From assembly GCF_021168455.1 (NCBI RefSeq), contig NZ_JAJOZR010000008.1, positions 224,480-288,479 on the forward strand: a stretch of DNA of 64,000 bases. Direction: 5' to 3'. The notes under the pieces are model-generated. The model saw only the letters and a program-made list of their open reading frames with translations. It had not been told where the DNA came from and ran no database searches. Position 1 is the stretch's first letter, and the number at the start of each line of letters is the position of its first letter. Positions 49,561-58,470 of this stretch are shown in pieces. The DNA comes from Ferranicluibacter quercicola (GTDB lineage: Bacteria; Pseudomonadota; Alphaproteobacteria; Rhizobiales; Rhizobiaceae). The position numbers and the translations under genes are program-made.

Positions 49561-50784
49561 ATGACCGAACGCCACGCATCGTCCGCCAAATCCCAGGGCC
49601 GTATCCACTCGACCGTCCGCGCGTTTCTGGACAATGAAACATCGAGCGGCCTCCTGCTGATGGGCGTGGCGCTGCTTGCCATTCTGACCGCGAACTCGCC
49701 TCTGGCGGACAGCTATTTCGGTGCGCTGCACATTCATATCGGACCTTTGAGCCTGCAGCACTGGATCAACGACCTGCTGATGGCCGCCTTCTTTCTGGTC
49801 GTGGGGCTCGAAATCAAGCGCGAGCTTCTCGACGGGCAGCTCTCCACCTGGAGCCGGCGTATCCTTCCGGGGGCGGCGGCCGCCGGCGGCATGGCCGTTC
49901 CGGCGCTGATCTACATCGCCTTCAACTATCGCGATCCGGTCGCGGTGCATGGCTGGGCCGTGCCGTCCGCAACGGACATCGCCTTCGCGCTCGGCGTCCT
50001 CTCGCTGCTCGGGCCGCGCGTGCCGGCCTCGCTGAAGATCTTTCTTGCAGCACTTGCCATCATCGACGATCTCGGCGCCGTTGTGATCATCGCGCTCTTC
50101 TACACGTCCGACATGAACCTTCTGGCGCTGGGCGGCGCAGCGGTGGTGATCGGCGCGCTGGTGGCGCTCAACCGCTCCGGCGTGCAGCGCCTGCTGCCCT
50201 ATCTCGCGCTCGGTGCGGTGCTCTGGGTGCTTGTCTTTTCCTCCGGCGTGCACGCCACGCTTGCGGGCGTCATTCTGGCGCTCACCATCCCGATCCGCCG
50301 CACGCCCGGCACGCCGGAGGCAACGCCCGAGACCTCGCCTCTGCACCGGCTGGAGCATGCCCTCCACAAGCCGGTCGCCTTCGTCATCGTGCCGATCTTC
50401 GGTTTTGCCAATGCCGGCGTGTCGTTCGCGCATGTCAGCCTGGCCGCCCTGGTGGAGCCGGTGACGCTCGGCGTCGCCACGGGGCTGGTGCTCGGCAAGT
50501 GCATCGGGGTGTTCGGCACCGTTCTGATCCTCGTCAAGACGGGCCTTGCGGACCTGCCGGCACGCGCGAGCTGGGGCCAGACCTTCGGCGTCTCGCTCGT
50601 CTGCGGCATCGGCTTCACGATGAGCCTGTTCATCGGCCTCCTCGCCTTTTCCGATCCCGACATGCAGGACCGCGTCAAGGTGGGCATCCTGATCGGCTCG
50701 CTGGTGGCAGGCCTGCTCGGCTACACCGTTCTGCGCCTCACGAACCGCCGGGCACCGGTGTCGGCCGGTCGCAAGGGCGCCTGA
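49561..50784 (+). CDS. nhaA: Na+/H+ antiporter NhaA
   Basis: A 407-residue inner-membrane antiporter that expels sodium in exchange for protons. Twelve-helix pattern; the signature FFLVVGLEIKRELLDGQLS, the paired ion-binding aspartates in LAIIDDLGAVVIIALFYT and the VPSATDIAFALGVLSLLG region are intact. GAGGTG lies 9 bases before ATG 49561, better than the upstream in-frame ATG. The 195 bases before it show no gene. It ends 30 bases from the convergent secretion gene. Confidence 0.95.
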   Translation: MTERHASSAKSQGRIHSTVRAFLDNETSSGLLLMGVALLAILTANSPLADSYFGALHIHIGPLSLQHWINDLLMAAFFLVVGLEIKRELLDGQLSTWSRRILPGAAAAGGMAVPALIYIAFNYRDPVAVHGWAVPSATDIAFALGVLSLLGPRVPASLKIFLAALAIIDDLGAVVIIALFYTSDMNLLALGGAAVVIGALVALNRSGVQRLLPYLALGAVLWVLVFSSGVHATLAGVILALTIPIRRTPGTPEATPETSPLHRLEHALHKPVAFVIVPIFGFANAGVSFAHVSLAALVEPVTLGVATGLVLGKCIGVFGTVLILVKTGLADLPARASWGQTFGVSLVCGIGFTMSLFIGLLAFSDPDMQDRVKVGILIGSLVAGLLGYTVLRLTNRRAPVSAGRKGA

Positions 50785-50814
50785 CCGCCGTCGACCGGTA
50801 GAGGCCTATGCCGC

Positions 50815-51408
50815 TTACGGCGTCGTGCCGGAACCTTCGAGGTCCGGCATCAGCTCCGTCTCACCGTCCGGCCTGTCGCCTTCCGGCCCCTTCTCGGACG
50901 GCTTGAAGGTCGGCAAACGCATCGTCTCCCCGTCACTCTCGAGCACCATTGCCTGACCATCGACCGAGACGACGGACCAGCCGCGAAAGCTGTCTCCCGC
51001 GCGCAGCACATGCCGGGTGTCGTCGCTTTCGTCGCGCACGAGAGCGCTCACGCCATCCGGCGAGCCGATGACGCCGAGGAGTTGCAGGGTCACCGGTTCC
51101 GGCGGCTGTTCGGCCGGCGGCTCCACCACGTCGGGTGCGGGTTCGGTCACCGGATCGGGCGGCCGGGTCCGGCTCGGCGAGAACAGGGGCCGGTCGCGAA
51201 ACCCGGTCAGGGATGCGGGATCGATCGCCGACAGCGGATTGGGATTGGGGCTTCCAGCCGCTTCGGATGCCGGCATCTCCTGTGCTGCCGCAAAGCCTGC
51301 CCATCCCATGACGAGAGCCGTGCGAAACGCCGCTGCAAGAACGGGCGAAACGGCGGGCAGACGAAGGCGGCGTCGCACGAGGGGGATCGGCCTGCGCGGA
51401 GACATCAT
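50815..51408 (-). CDS. Type II secretion protein, GspC/GspN-like
   Basis: A 197-residue periplasmic/inner-membrane protein. It has an N-terminal hydrophobic segment (SPVLAAAFRTALVMGWAGFAAA), a proline-rich linker (PPDPVTEPAPDVVEPPAEQPPEPV) and a short beta-rich domain LQLLGVIGSPDGVSALVRDESDDTRHVLRAGDSFRGWSVVSVDGQAMVLE in outline, like the homology region of GspC that contacts the secretin. No PDZ domain is present. Its place at the end of gspE-gspL-gspM supports the role. Four-base overlap with gspM. Confidence 0.75.
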   Translation of the reverse strand: MMSPRRPIPLVRRRLRLPAVSPVLAAAFRTALVMGWAGFAAAQEMPASEAAGSPNPNPLSAIDPASLTGFRDRPLFSPSRTRPPDPVTEPAPDVVEPPAEQPPEPVTLQLLGVIGSPDGVSALVRDESDDTRHVLRAGDSFRGWSVVSVDGQAMVLESDGETMRLPTFKPSEKGPEGDRPDGETELMPDLEGSGTTP

Positions 51409-51998
51409 GATCCGGTCTCCACAGGGGCTTCCGGCGCCGTCTCCAGCGTCCAGTGCGTCCCGATCGACATCTCCACCCGCAGCCGGATCTGCCCGTCATC
51501 CCCCGGACTTGCCCCGTCTGCAGGGGCAAGACGGCGGATCGAGAGGCTTTCGACCGTCATCAGCGGCACGCCGCTTTCCAGCCGGTAGAGCAGGCGAAGA
51601 AGGCCGTCATTGTCGATATCAAAGGTCGTGGTGACGGCGATCGCGTCGCTTTCCTCGCCGGCCGCCACCTCGCCTTCGCTCGCGGACGTCTCGATGATCC
51701 GGCCGGGAGCGGCCGTGATGGCGTCGAGGATCGCCTGTTGCAGTCCTGCGATGGCGGCCGTGCGCGAGGCACGTCGAAGGGTGAGGCTCGGCGTGGCGTC
51801 TGCGACCAAAGCCGGGGCACTCGCAAGACGGCGCTCCAGCATCGCGGCCTGCCGGGTCGCGTCCGCCACCGAAAGGCGCCCCTCGGCGATCTGGAGAGCA
51901 TTGAGCACAGCCAGCGTCACGAAGAGCGCGGGCAGGCCGATGAAGACGAGGATGGCCGAGAGGCGCAGCGCCTGCCAGCGTGGCGGAGACGCGGTCAT
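51405..51998 (-). CDS. gspM: Type II secretion protein GspM-like
   Basis: A 197-residue bitopic protein: one N-terminal membrane helix (LRLSAILVFIGLPALFVTLAVLNALQIA), a heptad-rich stretch and a C-terminal ferredoxin-like domain (TTTFDIDNDGLLRLLYRLESGVPLMTVESLSIRRL in outline), matching GspMb-type proteins. It would pair with GspL in the inner-membrane platform. Overlaps both gspL and the GspC/N-like gene by four bases. Confidence 0.82.
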   Translation of the reverse strand: MTASPPRWQALRLSAILVFIGLPALFVTLAVLNALQIAEGRLSVADATRQAAMLERRLASAPALVADATPSLTLRRASRTAAIAGLQQAILDAITAAPGRIIETSASEGEVAAGEESDAIAVTTTFDIDNDGLLRLLYRLESGVPLMTVESLSIRRLAPADGASPGDDGQIRLRVEMSIGTHWTLETAPEAPVETGS

Positions 51999-53104
51999 GG
52001 CGGCGGCGCTCCCTCCGCACCCGCGCGGATGACCGAAATGTCGAAACGATCGCGCCCGTCTTCCTGCCGCGTCACGGGCGCTGCAAAGCTGGCCCTGGAG
52101 AGGGCGGGTTCCGCCTCGAGGATCGAGACGAGCGACGATGCCTCGGTGGAGGTACCGGCAAGCCGCAGGCTCTGCGGCAGGATGTCGAGCTCGTCGAGGT
52201 AGGTTGTCTCGGGGAGAATGGTCGCGAGCCGGTCGATCAGCACGAAGCTCGTGCGCTCCGGGGTCTTGCCCTCCAGCATCGCTGCCTCGCGCTCGCGAAG
52301 GCCGCTGCCCGACGCTCCCACCATCTTGCGGCGGGTCGCATCCAGCGCGGCCTGCGCCTCCGTCACGTCGCTCGCGCTCATCGACAGCGCGACCGTCGAG
52401 GCGAGAAAGCCTGCAAAGGTCAGGACGAGGACGGCAAGCGTGGCCGCGGCGATACGGCTGCGGCGGGTTTTGCGCAACGTATCGTTCTCGCCTCGGAGGA
52501 GATCGATGCGCAGGCGCTCCTCGACCGGCTGGCCGGCCGACCCGACGCGCGCGGGCACCAGGCCGAAGGCGGCGAGCCGGGCGATGCCGGCCGCCACGAT
52601 CTCGCGCGCGGTCGCGACGACATCGACCGTGACCTGACCGTCGCCGCCCGGTTTCGCGGCGACATGAAAGCCGTGCAGCAGCTTTTCCGGCTGCCAGGGC
52701 GTCAGCCTGTCGAGGCGACTGGCCACGATCTCGGCGGCAAAGCCGGACGCCTCCGCCGGCACGATCAACCGGGTCGTCACGACGCGATCCGCCCGAAGAC
52801 GCAGCTCCGCCTCCGCCGGTCTGCGGCTTTGCACATCACGGCGCACAGCGTCGGACAGGCTGCTGCCATGGCCGAGAAACACCGTGCCGCGCCGCGAGAC
52901 GCGGTAGAAGGCCAGATCGTCGGGCGATGGCGGCGCGTTCCCTGTTTCGGCACCCATCGGCGGATCGCCGGGCTCGCCCGAGACCTCGACGACCACCCAT
53001 CGCTGGCCCGGCGAAATCGCCATGACGACGGGCTCCACGGCATCCACGAAGGCGGAGAGCAGCGGCCTTGCCGGCCGGAGGAGGCGGGAGAGGACGCCGC
53101 TCAT
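51995..53104 (-). CDS. gspL: Type II secretion protein GspL-like (PilN fold)
   Basis: A 369-residue protein. The cytoplasmic N-terminal region (about 1-215) resembles the actin-like domain of GspL/PilM, with LIVPAEASGFAAEIVASRLDRLTPW. A membrane helix (IAAATLAVLVLTFAGFLASTVAL, about 220-243) and a periplasmic PilN-like domain (PERTSFVLIDRLATILPETTYLDELDI) follow. It should couple the GspE ATPase to the pseudopilus platform. It starts 37 bases after gspE ends, in the same operon. Confidence 0.85.
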   Translation of the reverse strand: MSGVLSRLLRPARPLLSAFVDAVEPVVMAISPGQRWVVVEVSGEPGDPPMGAETGNAPPSPDDLAFYRVSRRGTVFLGHGSSLSDAVRRDVQSRRPAEAELRLRADRVVTTRLIVPAEASGFAAEIVASRLDRLTPWQPEKLLHGFHVAAKPGGDGQVTVDVVATAREIVAAGIARLAAFGLVPARVGSAGQPVEERLRIDLLRGENDTLRKTRRSRIAAATLAVLVLTFAGFLASTVALSMSASDVTEAQAALDATRRKMVGASGSGLREREAAMLEGKTPERTSFVLIDRLATILPETTYLDELDILPQSLRLAGTSTEASSLVSILEAEPALSRASFAAPVTRQEDGRDRFDISVIRAGAEGAPPP

Positions 53105-53141
53105 GCGCGCGCCGCCTTCGGGTGGGACAGGACCGCGTGGC

Positions 53142-54869
53142 TCATCCGGTCGCCCTGATCACTTCGTCGAGGGTGGTGACGCCCTCGGCACATTTCGCCA
53201 GCCCGTCCTCCAGCATCGAGGTCATGCCCCGTTCCTCGGCCCGGCGGGCGATCGCGGCGGGATCGGGATCTTTCCGAATGGCGGCGCGGATGTCATCATC
53301 GACCGGGAGGACCTCGAAAATACCGATCCGGCCGCGATAGCCGCTCTGGCCGCAGGCCTCGCATCCCACGGCGCGGTGAACGTCCAGCGCGGCGGGCAGA
53401 CGGATGCCGCGCCGGGCGGCAAGCGTCACGAGGCCGTCCCGCGCGCCGTCGTCCCCCACCTTGCAGCGGTCACAGAGCCGGCGCACGAGGCGCTGCCCGA
53501 GGACCCCGCGCAGGCTTGCGCCCAGCAGGTAGGGCTCGACGCCCATATCGATCAGGCGCACGACCGCATCGGAGGCGGAATTGGTGTGCAGGGTCGTCAG
53601 CACCAGATGCCCCGTCAGCGCAGCCTGGATGCCGATGCCGGCCGTCTCGCGGTCGCGCATTTCGCCGATCATGATGACGTCGGGATCGTGACGCAGGAAC
53701 GCGCGGAGCGCGGAGGCAAAGGTCAGCCCGATCGACGGCTTGATCTGCGTCTGGTGGATGCCGGGGATCTGGTACTCGACCGGATCCTCCACCGTGACGA
53801 TCTTGCGACCGGGATCGTTGAGCATCGAGATGGCGGTTGCCAGCGTCGTCGTCTTACCGCTGCCGGTGGGGCCAGTGACGACGACGACGCCGTGCGGCTC
53901 GGCAAGCAGCGTTTCGAACATGCGCTGGTCGCGCGTGCTCATGCCGATACGGCCGAGATCGAGCAGCCGGCTATCGCGCAAGAGAATGCGCAGCACCGCG
54001 GTTTCGCCATGCAGCGTCGGCATAACGGCGACGCGCAGATCGGCTTCGGCCGTGCCGATGCGGATATTGGCGCGCCCGTCCTGCGGCAGGCGGCGATCGG
54101 CAATATCGAGACCGGCGAGGATCTTGATGCGCGAGAGGACGGCGGGCGCAAGGCCGAGCGGCAGCCGCTGGTCACGCCGCAGGAAGCCATCGACCCGAAG
54201 CCGCACCCGCAGGTGATCCCGCTCGGTCTCCAGATGAATATCGGTCGCACCGACGCCGACGGCGCGCTCCAGAATCTCGTCGATCAGCCGCACGACAGGG
54301 GCGCCCCGCGCCAGATCCTGGATCGCCTGAAGGCTGTCGCCGGTCTCCTGCGGCATTTCGATCGCGGCAACGCCGGTCTCAGGCACCGTCTCCTCCGACG
54401 CCCGCTCGAACAGAAGCGCGATGTCCTCGAAGGAGACGACGCGGAGCGCCGGCCTTGCGCCGAGGGCCAGCTGCACGGCCCGCACGGCATCGTCGCGGGC
54501 GGGATCGGCCAGCGCCAGCATGGGCGCGCCGGCCTCCTCATAGGGAAAGAGATAGGCCTCGCGCAGATATCGCCGCGACAGATCGTTCATCAGATGCGGG
54601 CATCGGGCGATCGCCTCCAGCCGCCCGCGCGGCAAGGCGTGAAATGCGGCGAGCGCATCGGCGATCTCGCTCGCCGTCGCCCGTCCGCCGCGCCACATCT
54701 CCTCGGGCGAAAGCGGCTTTGCGCCCTTCGGCAGAGAAGGTTGGAGCCCGCCGGCGCGCGCGGCCATGAAGGTCTCGAAGGCCTCGACGGATTGCGCCGC
54801 CGACGTCCCCTGGGACGGCGCACCCTTGGATGACGCGCCCGGGACAGATGCGTCAGTCTGCTGCTGCAT
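53142..54869 (-). CDS. gspE: Type II secretion ATPase GspE
   Basis: A 575-residue secretion ATPase powering pseudopilus assembly. The N-terminal domain (about 60-180) contains ARCPHLMNDLSRRYLREAYLFPY and LALADPARDDAVRAVQLALG. The C-terminal ATPase has Walker A GPTGSGKTTTL near residue 330, the Asp box, Walker B VIMIGEMRDRETA and the zinc tetracysteine module CDRC...CEAC near 465-510. GGAGG lies before ATG 54869. First gene of the minus-strand gsp block, 199 bases from the ferritin-like gene. Confidence 0.96.
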   Translation of the reverse strand: MQQQTDASVPGASSKGAPSQGTSAAQSVEAFETFMAARAGGLQPSLPKGAKPLSPEEMWRGGRATASEIADALAAFHALPRGRLEAIARCPHLMNDLSRRYLREAYLFPYEEAGAPMLALADPARDDAVRAVQLALGARPALRVVSFEDIALLFERASEETVPETGVAAIEMPQETGDSLQAIQDLARGAPVVRLIDEILERAVGVGATDIHLETERDHLRVRLRVDGFLRRDQRLPLGLAPAVLSRIKILAGLDIADRRLPQDGRANIRIGTAEADLRVAVMPTLHGETAVLRILLRDSRLLDLGRIGMSTRDQRMFETLLAEPHGVVVVTGPTGSGKTTTLATAISMLNDPGRKIVTVEDPVEYQIPGIHQTQIKPSIGLTFASALRAFLRHDPDVIMIGEMRDRETAGIGIQAALTGHLVLTTLHTNSASDAVVRLIDMGVEPYLLGASLRGVLGQRLVRRLCDRCKVGDDGARDGLVTLAARRGIRLPAALDVHRAVGCEACGQSGYRGRIGIFEVLPVDDDIRAAIRKDPDPAAIARRAEERGMTSMLEDGLAKCAEGVTTLDEVIRATG

Positions 54870-54939
54870 GGCACACCCTCCTCTTCACGCTTGCGATCCT
54901 TGCATCCGACTTTCTCTCTTTTGAGCACCGCACACGGTC

Positions 54940-54953
54940 CGGTTCAAGAACCG
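54940..54953. promoter_or_regulatory. Short perfect dyad upstream of gspE
   Basis: CGGTTC-AA-GAACCG, a 6-bp perfect inverted repeat 70 bases before the gspE start. A possible regulator site; no clear promoter hexamers were found with it. The ECF-type -35 motif seen near gspD is absent here. Confidence 0.3.
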
Positions 54954-55019
54954 ATTGACGGCTGCGGTGCACCATCGGAAAAACAAGGCGGCCGGATGGA
55001 GGTATCCCGGCAAAGAAAC

Positions 55020-55068
55020 AGCCCGCACGGAGGCGGGCTGCCTGTCCTTGTCGGAGATTCGTCTCCGA
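55020..55068 (-). terminator. Double hairpin terminator after the ferritin-like gene
   Basis: Directly after the stop codon, TCGGAGA-TTCG-TCTCCGA (55051-55068) forms a perfect 7-bp stem. It is followed on the minus strand by AGCCCGC-N6-GCGGGCT (55039-55020) and then GTTTCTTTG. The second is a convincing Rho-independent terminator, separating the ferritin-like transcript from gspE. Confidence 0.75.
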
Positions 55069-55968
55069 TCAGGCGATGTTGCCGTTCAGCTTCCGCGGGA
55101 AGAAGCTCGCCTCGCTGGCGCCGGAGCCGAGATAGACGATGTTGAGGACCTGCTGCGGCGTGCGGCTGAAGGCCAGACCATTGGCGTCGGTCGGCACGAT
55201 GTTGACGCTCTTCTCGCTGCCGATGCCCATGTCGAGATCGGTTGTGCCGTCGAGCGAGTCCCGCGCGTCGGAGATCGCGTTCGCCTGTGCGAAGAGGCCG
55301 CGCGACGCCAGCAGCGTGCGGATTTCGCCGGCGTGATAGGCCTCGACGGCGAGAAGCCCGGCTGCCGCCTCCAGAAAGTCCTTGTTCTGGATGAAGCGGG
55401 CAGCGCCCTTATAGGCGGTGACGCCGACATCCTCGAAGATGAAGGCTGCAAGCAGGAAGTTGTTTTCGTTGGCAAAGGCGTCGAACGTTTCCTTCGCGCC
55501 GACAAGGCCTGCGGCACGCGCCGCCGCCGTGAAGCTGGTCGCCAGATTGATGCCCGGCCGAGCGACCTTGGCATCGCCGAGCGCCTTGCGCAGGAAGCGG
55601 ACATGGGCCTGCTCGTCGCGCGCGATCTCTTCCGCGTAGCTGCGCACGAGCGCCGACTTGAACGGGACCTTGCGGCCACCGAGAACGCCGCCCAGACGGC
55701 CGTTTCCGGTCGTGTCGCCATCCAGAAGTCGCCGGCCGAAGGCGGCGATGAGGTAGAACTCCGCTTCGAGATATTCGAGGTTCAGCGCGAAGTTCAGGAT
55801 GGTCGCGTCGTCCAGTTCCTGGGCCTCGGCCTGCTGCGGCAGGCCGGTGAGGCCGAGGGTCGCAGCCCCTGCGGCCATCAGGCCCGCGGAGCGCAGGAAA
55901 GCTCTGCGGCCGGCCTGAAGATCGATCGTCCGTGCGGGCACAAGGCCCTCGTCTTGCATCTGTGTCAT
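55069..55968 (-). CDS. Tat-exported ferritin-like domain protein
   Basis: A 299-residue protein with a twin-arginine signal (GRRAFLRSAGLMAAGAATLGLTG, cleavage near QAEA|QE), then a four-helix ferritin-like domain of the Ferritin_2 type. The helices are ILNFALNLEYLEAEFYLIAAFG, RSYAEEIARDEQAHVRFLRKALG, ENNFLLAAFIFEDVGVTAYKGAARF and LLAVEAYHAGEIRTLLASRG, with E/D-x-x-H pairs that could hold metal. Function unknown. It lies between the two gsp blocks with its own ECF-type promoter and terminator, making it a candidate type II substrate. ATG 55968 (MTQMQDEG) chosen; the upstream frame lacks coding character. Confidence 0.88.
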   Translation of the reverse strand: MTQMQDEGLVPARTIDLQAGRRAFLRSAGLMAAGAATLGLTGLPQQAEAQELDDATILNFALNLEYLEAEFYLIAAFGRRLLDGDTTGNGRLGGVLGGRKVPFKSALVRSYAEEIARDEQAHVRFLRKALGDAKVARPGINLATSFTAAARAAGLVGAKETFDAFANENNFLLAAFIFEDVGVTAYKGAARFIQNKDFLEAAAGLLAVEAYHAGEIRTLLASRGLFAQANAISDARDSLDGTTDLDMGIGSEKSVNIVPTDANGLAFSRTPQQVLNIVYLGSGASEASFFPRKLNGNIA

Positions 55969-56031
55969 ATGCTCGTCCCTTCCCCATTCGCTCGAAAGCG
56001 CGCACCGGCACATGATCACCGGCACACACAC

Positions 56032-56057
56032 GACGAAACCGGAGCGCAGGAAGTTTC
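56032..56057 (-). promoter_or_regulatory. ECF-sigma-type promoter of the ferritin-like gene
   Basis: On the minus strand: GAAAC (56057-56053, within GTGAAACTTC), 17-base spacer, CGTC (56035-56032). The AAC-type -35 and CGTC -10 are characteristic of ECF sigma factors. It lies 63 bases before the start codon and mirrors the gspD promoter. Confidence 0.6.
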
Positions 56058-56097
56058 ACCGCCGGGATCTCTCGTTTTCGACGCCTGTCAAAGATGT

Positions 56098-56123
56098 GAA
56101 ACTTCGCGCCCCTATTCCTCGTC
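56098..56123 (+). promoter_or_regulatory. ECF-sigma-type promoter of gspD operon
   Basis: GAAAC (56098-56102, within GTGAAACTTC), 17-base spacer, CGTC (56120-56123). The ten-base -35 block is the exact inverse of the one in the divergent promoter. It lies about 125 bases before the gspD start. Confidence 0.6.
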
Positions 56124-56247
56124 TCTTCGGACAGGGCAACCGACGAGCCTGCGTAAGACAGGCGGCTCTAACGAAAGATCTGTGGTGTACCTGCGCCCGG
56201 CCGGTTTGGTGCTTGCGCAGGCAGGTGTTTTCGTTTGAGGTGATACG

Positions 56248-58470
56248 ATGGCGAGCGGGGCTCGTTTTTCTCTTGGGGGTGTGGAGAGCGTGCCGGCATT
56301 CATGCAATTTGGCCGCACTGTTTTGTGTTGCGTTCTTGTTTGTCTCGCCGGAGGGTCTCTCACCGGGTGCCAGACCAGCGACGGCGACGGGGAATCCGCA
56401 TTCGCAGGCGGCGTCTTCAGCGATCTTCAGGCACGCAACCCGCGCGAACATCCCGACCCGACCTCGACATCGCCCGCACGACGCACCGGCAGCACGCAGA
56501 CCTTCGGTCCGGACCGGGGCCTGACGCCGGTCGGCTCATCGGATACGAGCTCTGCCGGACAGTACACGCTGAATTTCGACCGGACCGACATCAAGGACGT
56601 GGCCCGCGCGATCCTCAACGACGCGCTGCATCTGAACTACTCGATCAGCGGCGACCTGTCCGGCCCGGTCACGCTGTCCTCCGCCCGCCCCGTCACGCGC
56701 GAGCAGCTTCTGGCAACGCTCGAAACCTCGCTCTCCTCCTTCGGCTTCTCGCTCATCCGCTCGGGCGGCGCGTATCGCATCGCCGCCAGCGGCCTGTCCG
56801 GCGGCACGGTGGATTTCGGCAGCCGCACGCGGGCGGGCTTCGGCGTTTCGGTCATTCCTCTCAGCTTCGTCTCGGCCTCCACCATGATGGAGCTTCTCTC
56901 CGGCTTCGTCGCCGAGGCCGACGGATTGCGGGTCAACGCCGCCGGCAACAGCATCATCGTGCGCGGCTCGGGCCCGCAGCGCGCCGAAGTCGCAGAGGCC
57001 GTGATCTCGTTCGATTCCGATTTCATGCAGAACCAGTCGGTCTCGATCTTCCGCCTGGCCGAGGCGCGGCCGGAGCAGATCGTTCCGGAACTGGAGCGCA
57101 TCTTCAACAGCCAGGGACAGAGCGGTGCCATCCAGTTTCGCGCGGTCAACCGGCTGAAGGGCGTCATGGCGATCTCGCGCAACGCCGGGCTTCTGAAACG
57201 CGCGGAGAGCTGGGTCCGGCGGCTCGACCAGCAGGACGGGCAATCCGGCCAGAACGTCGTCGTCTACAAGGCGCGCTACCGCAAGGCCGCCGAACTCGCC
57301 GCCGTCATGAACAATCTCTTCGGCGGATCGAGCGGCGCCGTTTCCTCCCCGGCCCAGCAGCCCATGCCGACGCAGCCCGAAGAGGAGCCGCGATCGTCCG
57401 GCAATCCGGCCCTGTCGGAAACCGAGGGATCGGGCCTTGCAACCCAGGCCAATGCCCGCATCGCCTCCGCCTTTGCCACGACATCGGACGAGAACAACGG
57501 CATGGCGATGGGCGGCGTGCCCAATGTCGTCGATCTCACCTCGGGCGCACAGGAGACACAGGCGCCGATCCGCATCAGTGCCGATCCGTCCAACAATTCG
57601 GTCGTCATTTACGGCGATTCCGAGCGGGCCGACCAGATCATCCAGACGCTGAAGCGTCTCGACGCGACCCCGGTGCAGGTCGCCATCAACGTGACGATCG
57701 CCGAGGTGCGGCTGACGAAGGAGCTGAAATACGGCGTCCAGTATTTCATCAACAGCAAGAATCTCGGCCTCGGCACCAATAACGGCTCCGTCAGCCTCGT
57801 CGATCAGGCAAGCAATGTCCTGAAAAAGCAGATCCCGGGCCTCAATTTCGTGATCGGCGCCAATGCCGATCCCGACGTCATCATCTCCGCGCTCGATGTG
57901 ATCGGCGATGTCGAGGTGCTCTCCTCACCCTCGCTCGTCGTGCTGGAAAACCAGACCGCGACGCTGCAGGTGGGCGACGAGGTGCCGATCACCACGCGCC
58001 AGTCGCAGAGTCTCGAAAACGCGGTCGCGCCCGTCATCAACCAGGTCGAATTCAAGAACACCGGCATCATCCTCAACGTCACGCCGCGCATCAGCCAGAA
58101 CGACGCCGTGACGATGCAGATCGAGCAGGAGATCTCCAACGTTTCCAGCGGCGCGAACACGCTGACGCCGACAATCTCCAAGCGACGCATCGAAAGCCAG
58201 ATCTCCGTCAACGACCAGCAGACCGTGCTGCTCGGCGGCCTGATCAGCACCGGTACCAACAACGGCAAGAGCGGCATTCCCGGTGCCAATCGCATGCCCG
58301 GCATCGGCGGGCTTTTCGGCCAGACGCAGAAGAGCGCCAACCGCACCGAACTGATCGTCCTCATTCGCCCCGTCATCATCCGCGATGCACAGGACGCCGC
58401 CAATGTGGCGGAAAGCCTGCGCGCGCAGATGTCCGTCATCGGCGGACGCGGCGGCGGGCGCCTGAAATGA
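56248..58470 (+). CDS. gspD: Type II secretion secretin GspD
   Basis: A 740-residue outer-membrane secretin. After the signal region come an N0-like domain (LNFDRTDIKDVARAILNDALHLNYSISGDLSG), N1-N3 repeats (FGVSVIPLSFVSASTMMELLSGF; VVYKARYRKAAELAAVMNNLFGG; NNSVVIYGDSERADQIIQTLKRLD) and the C-terminal secretin core with VEFKNTGIILNVTPRI and VLLGGLISTG. A lipobox LTGC (Cys41) suggests a lipidated N-terminus, which would suit an internal start at ATG 56302 (Cys23). ATG 56248 has the better ribosome-binding site (GAGG), so the start is uncertain. Confidence 0.95.
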   Translation: MASGARFSLGGVESVPAFMQFGRTVLCCVLVCLAGGSLTGCQTSDGDGESAFAGGVFSDLQARNPREHPDPTSTSPARRTGSTQTFGPDRGLTPVGSSDTSSAGQYTLNFDRTDIKDVARAILNDALHLNYSISGDLSGPVTLSSARPVTREQLLATLETSLSSFGFSLIRSGGAYRIAASGLSGGTVDFGSRTRAGFGVSVIPLSFVSASTMMELLSGFVAEADGLRVNAAGNSIIVRGSGPQRAEVAEAVISFDSDFMQNQSVSIFRLAEARPEQIVPELERIFNSQGQSGAIQFRAVNRLKGVMAISRNAGLLKRAESWVRRLDQQDGQSGQNVVVYKARYRKAAELAAVMNNLFGGSSGAVSSPAQQPMPTQPEEEPRSSGNPALSETEGSGLATQANARIASAFATTSDENNGMAMGGVPNVVDLTSGAQETQAPIRISADPSNNSVVIYGDSERADQIIQTLKRLDATPVQVAINVTIAEVRLTKELKYGVQYFINSKNLGLGTNNGSVSLVDQASNVLKKQIPGLNFVIGANADPDVIISALDVIGDVEVLSSPSLVVLENQTATLQVGDEVPITTRQSQSLENAVAPVINQVEFKNTGIILNVTPRISQNDAVTMQIEQEISNVSSGANTLTPTISKRRIESQISVNDQQTVLLGGLISTGTNNGKSGIPGANRMPGIGGLFGQTQKSANRTELIVLIRPVIIRDAQDAANVAESLRAQMSVIGGRGGGRLK

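Noticed and set aside
53022..54833. A 603-codon plus-strand open frame opposite gspE.
   Set aside because: gspE carries intact Walker and zinc motifs; the antisense product has no recognisable features.
56302..58470. gspD starting at the internal ATG 56302 with lipobox at Cys23.
   Set aside because: Attractive as a lipoprotein signal, but its GGAG is 15 bases away while ATG 56248 has a well-placed GAGG; kept as an alternative only.
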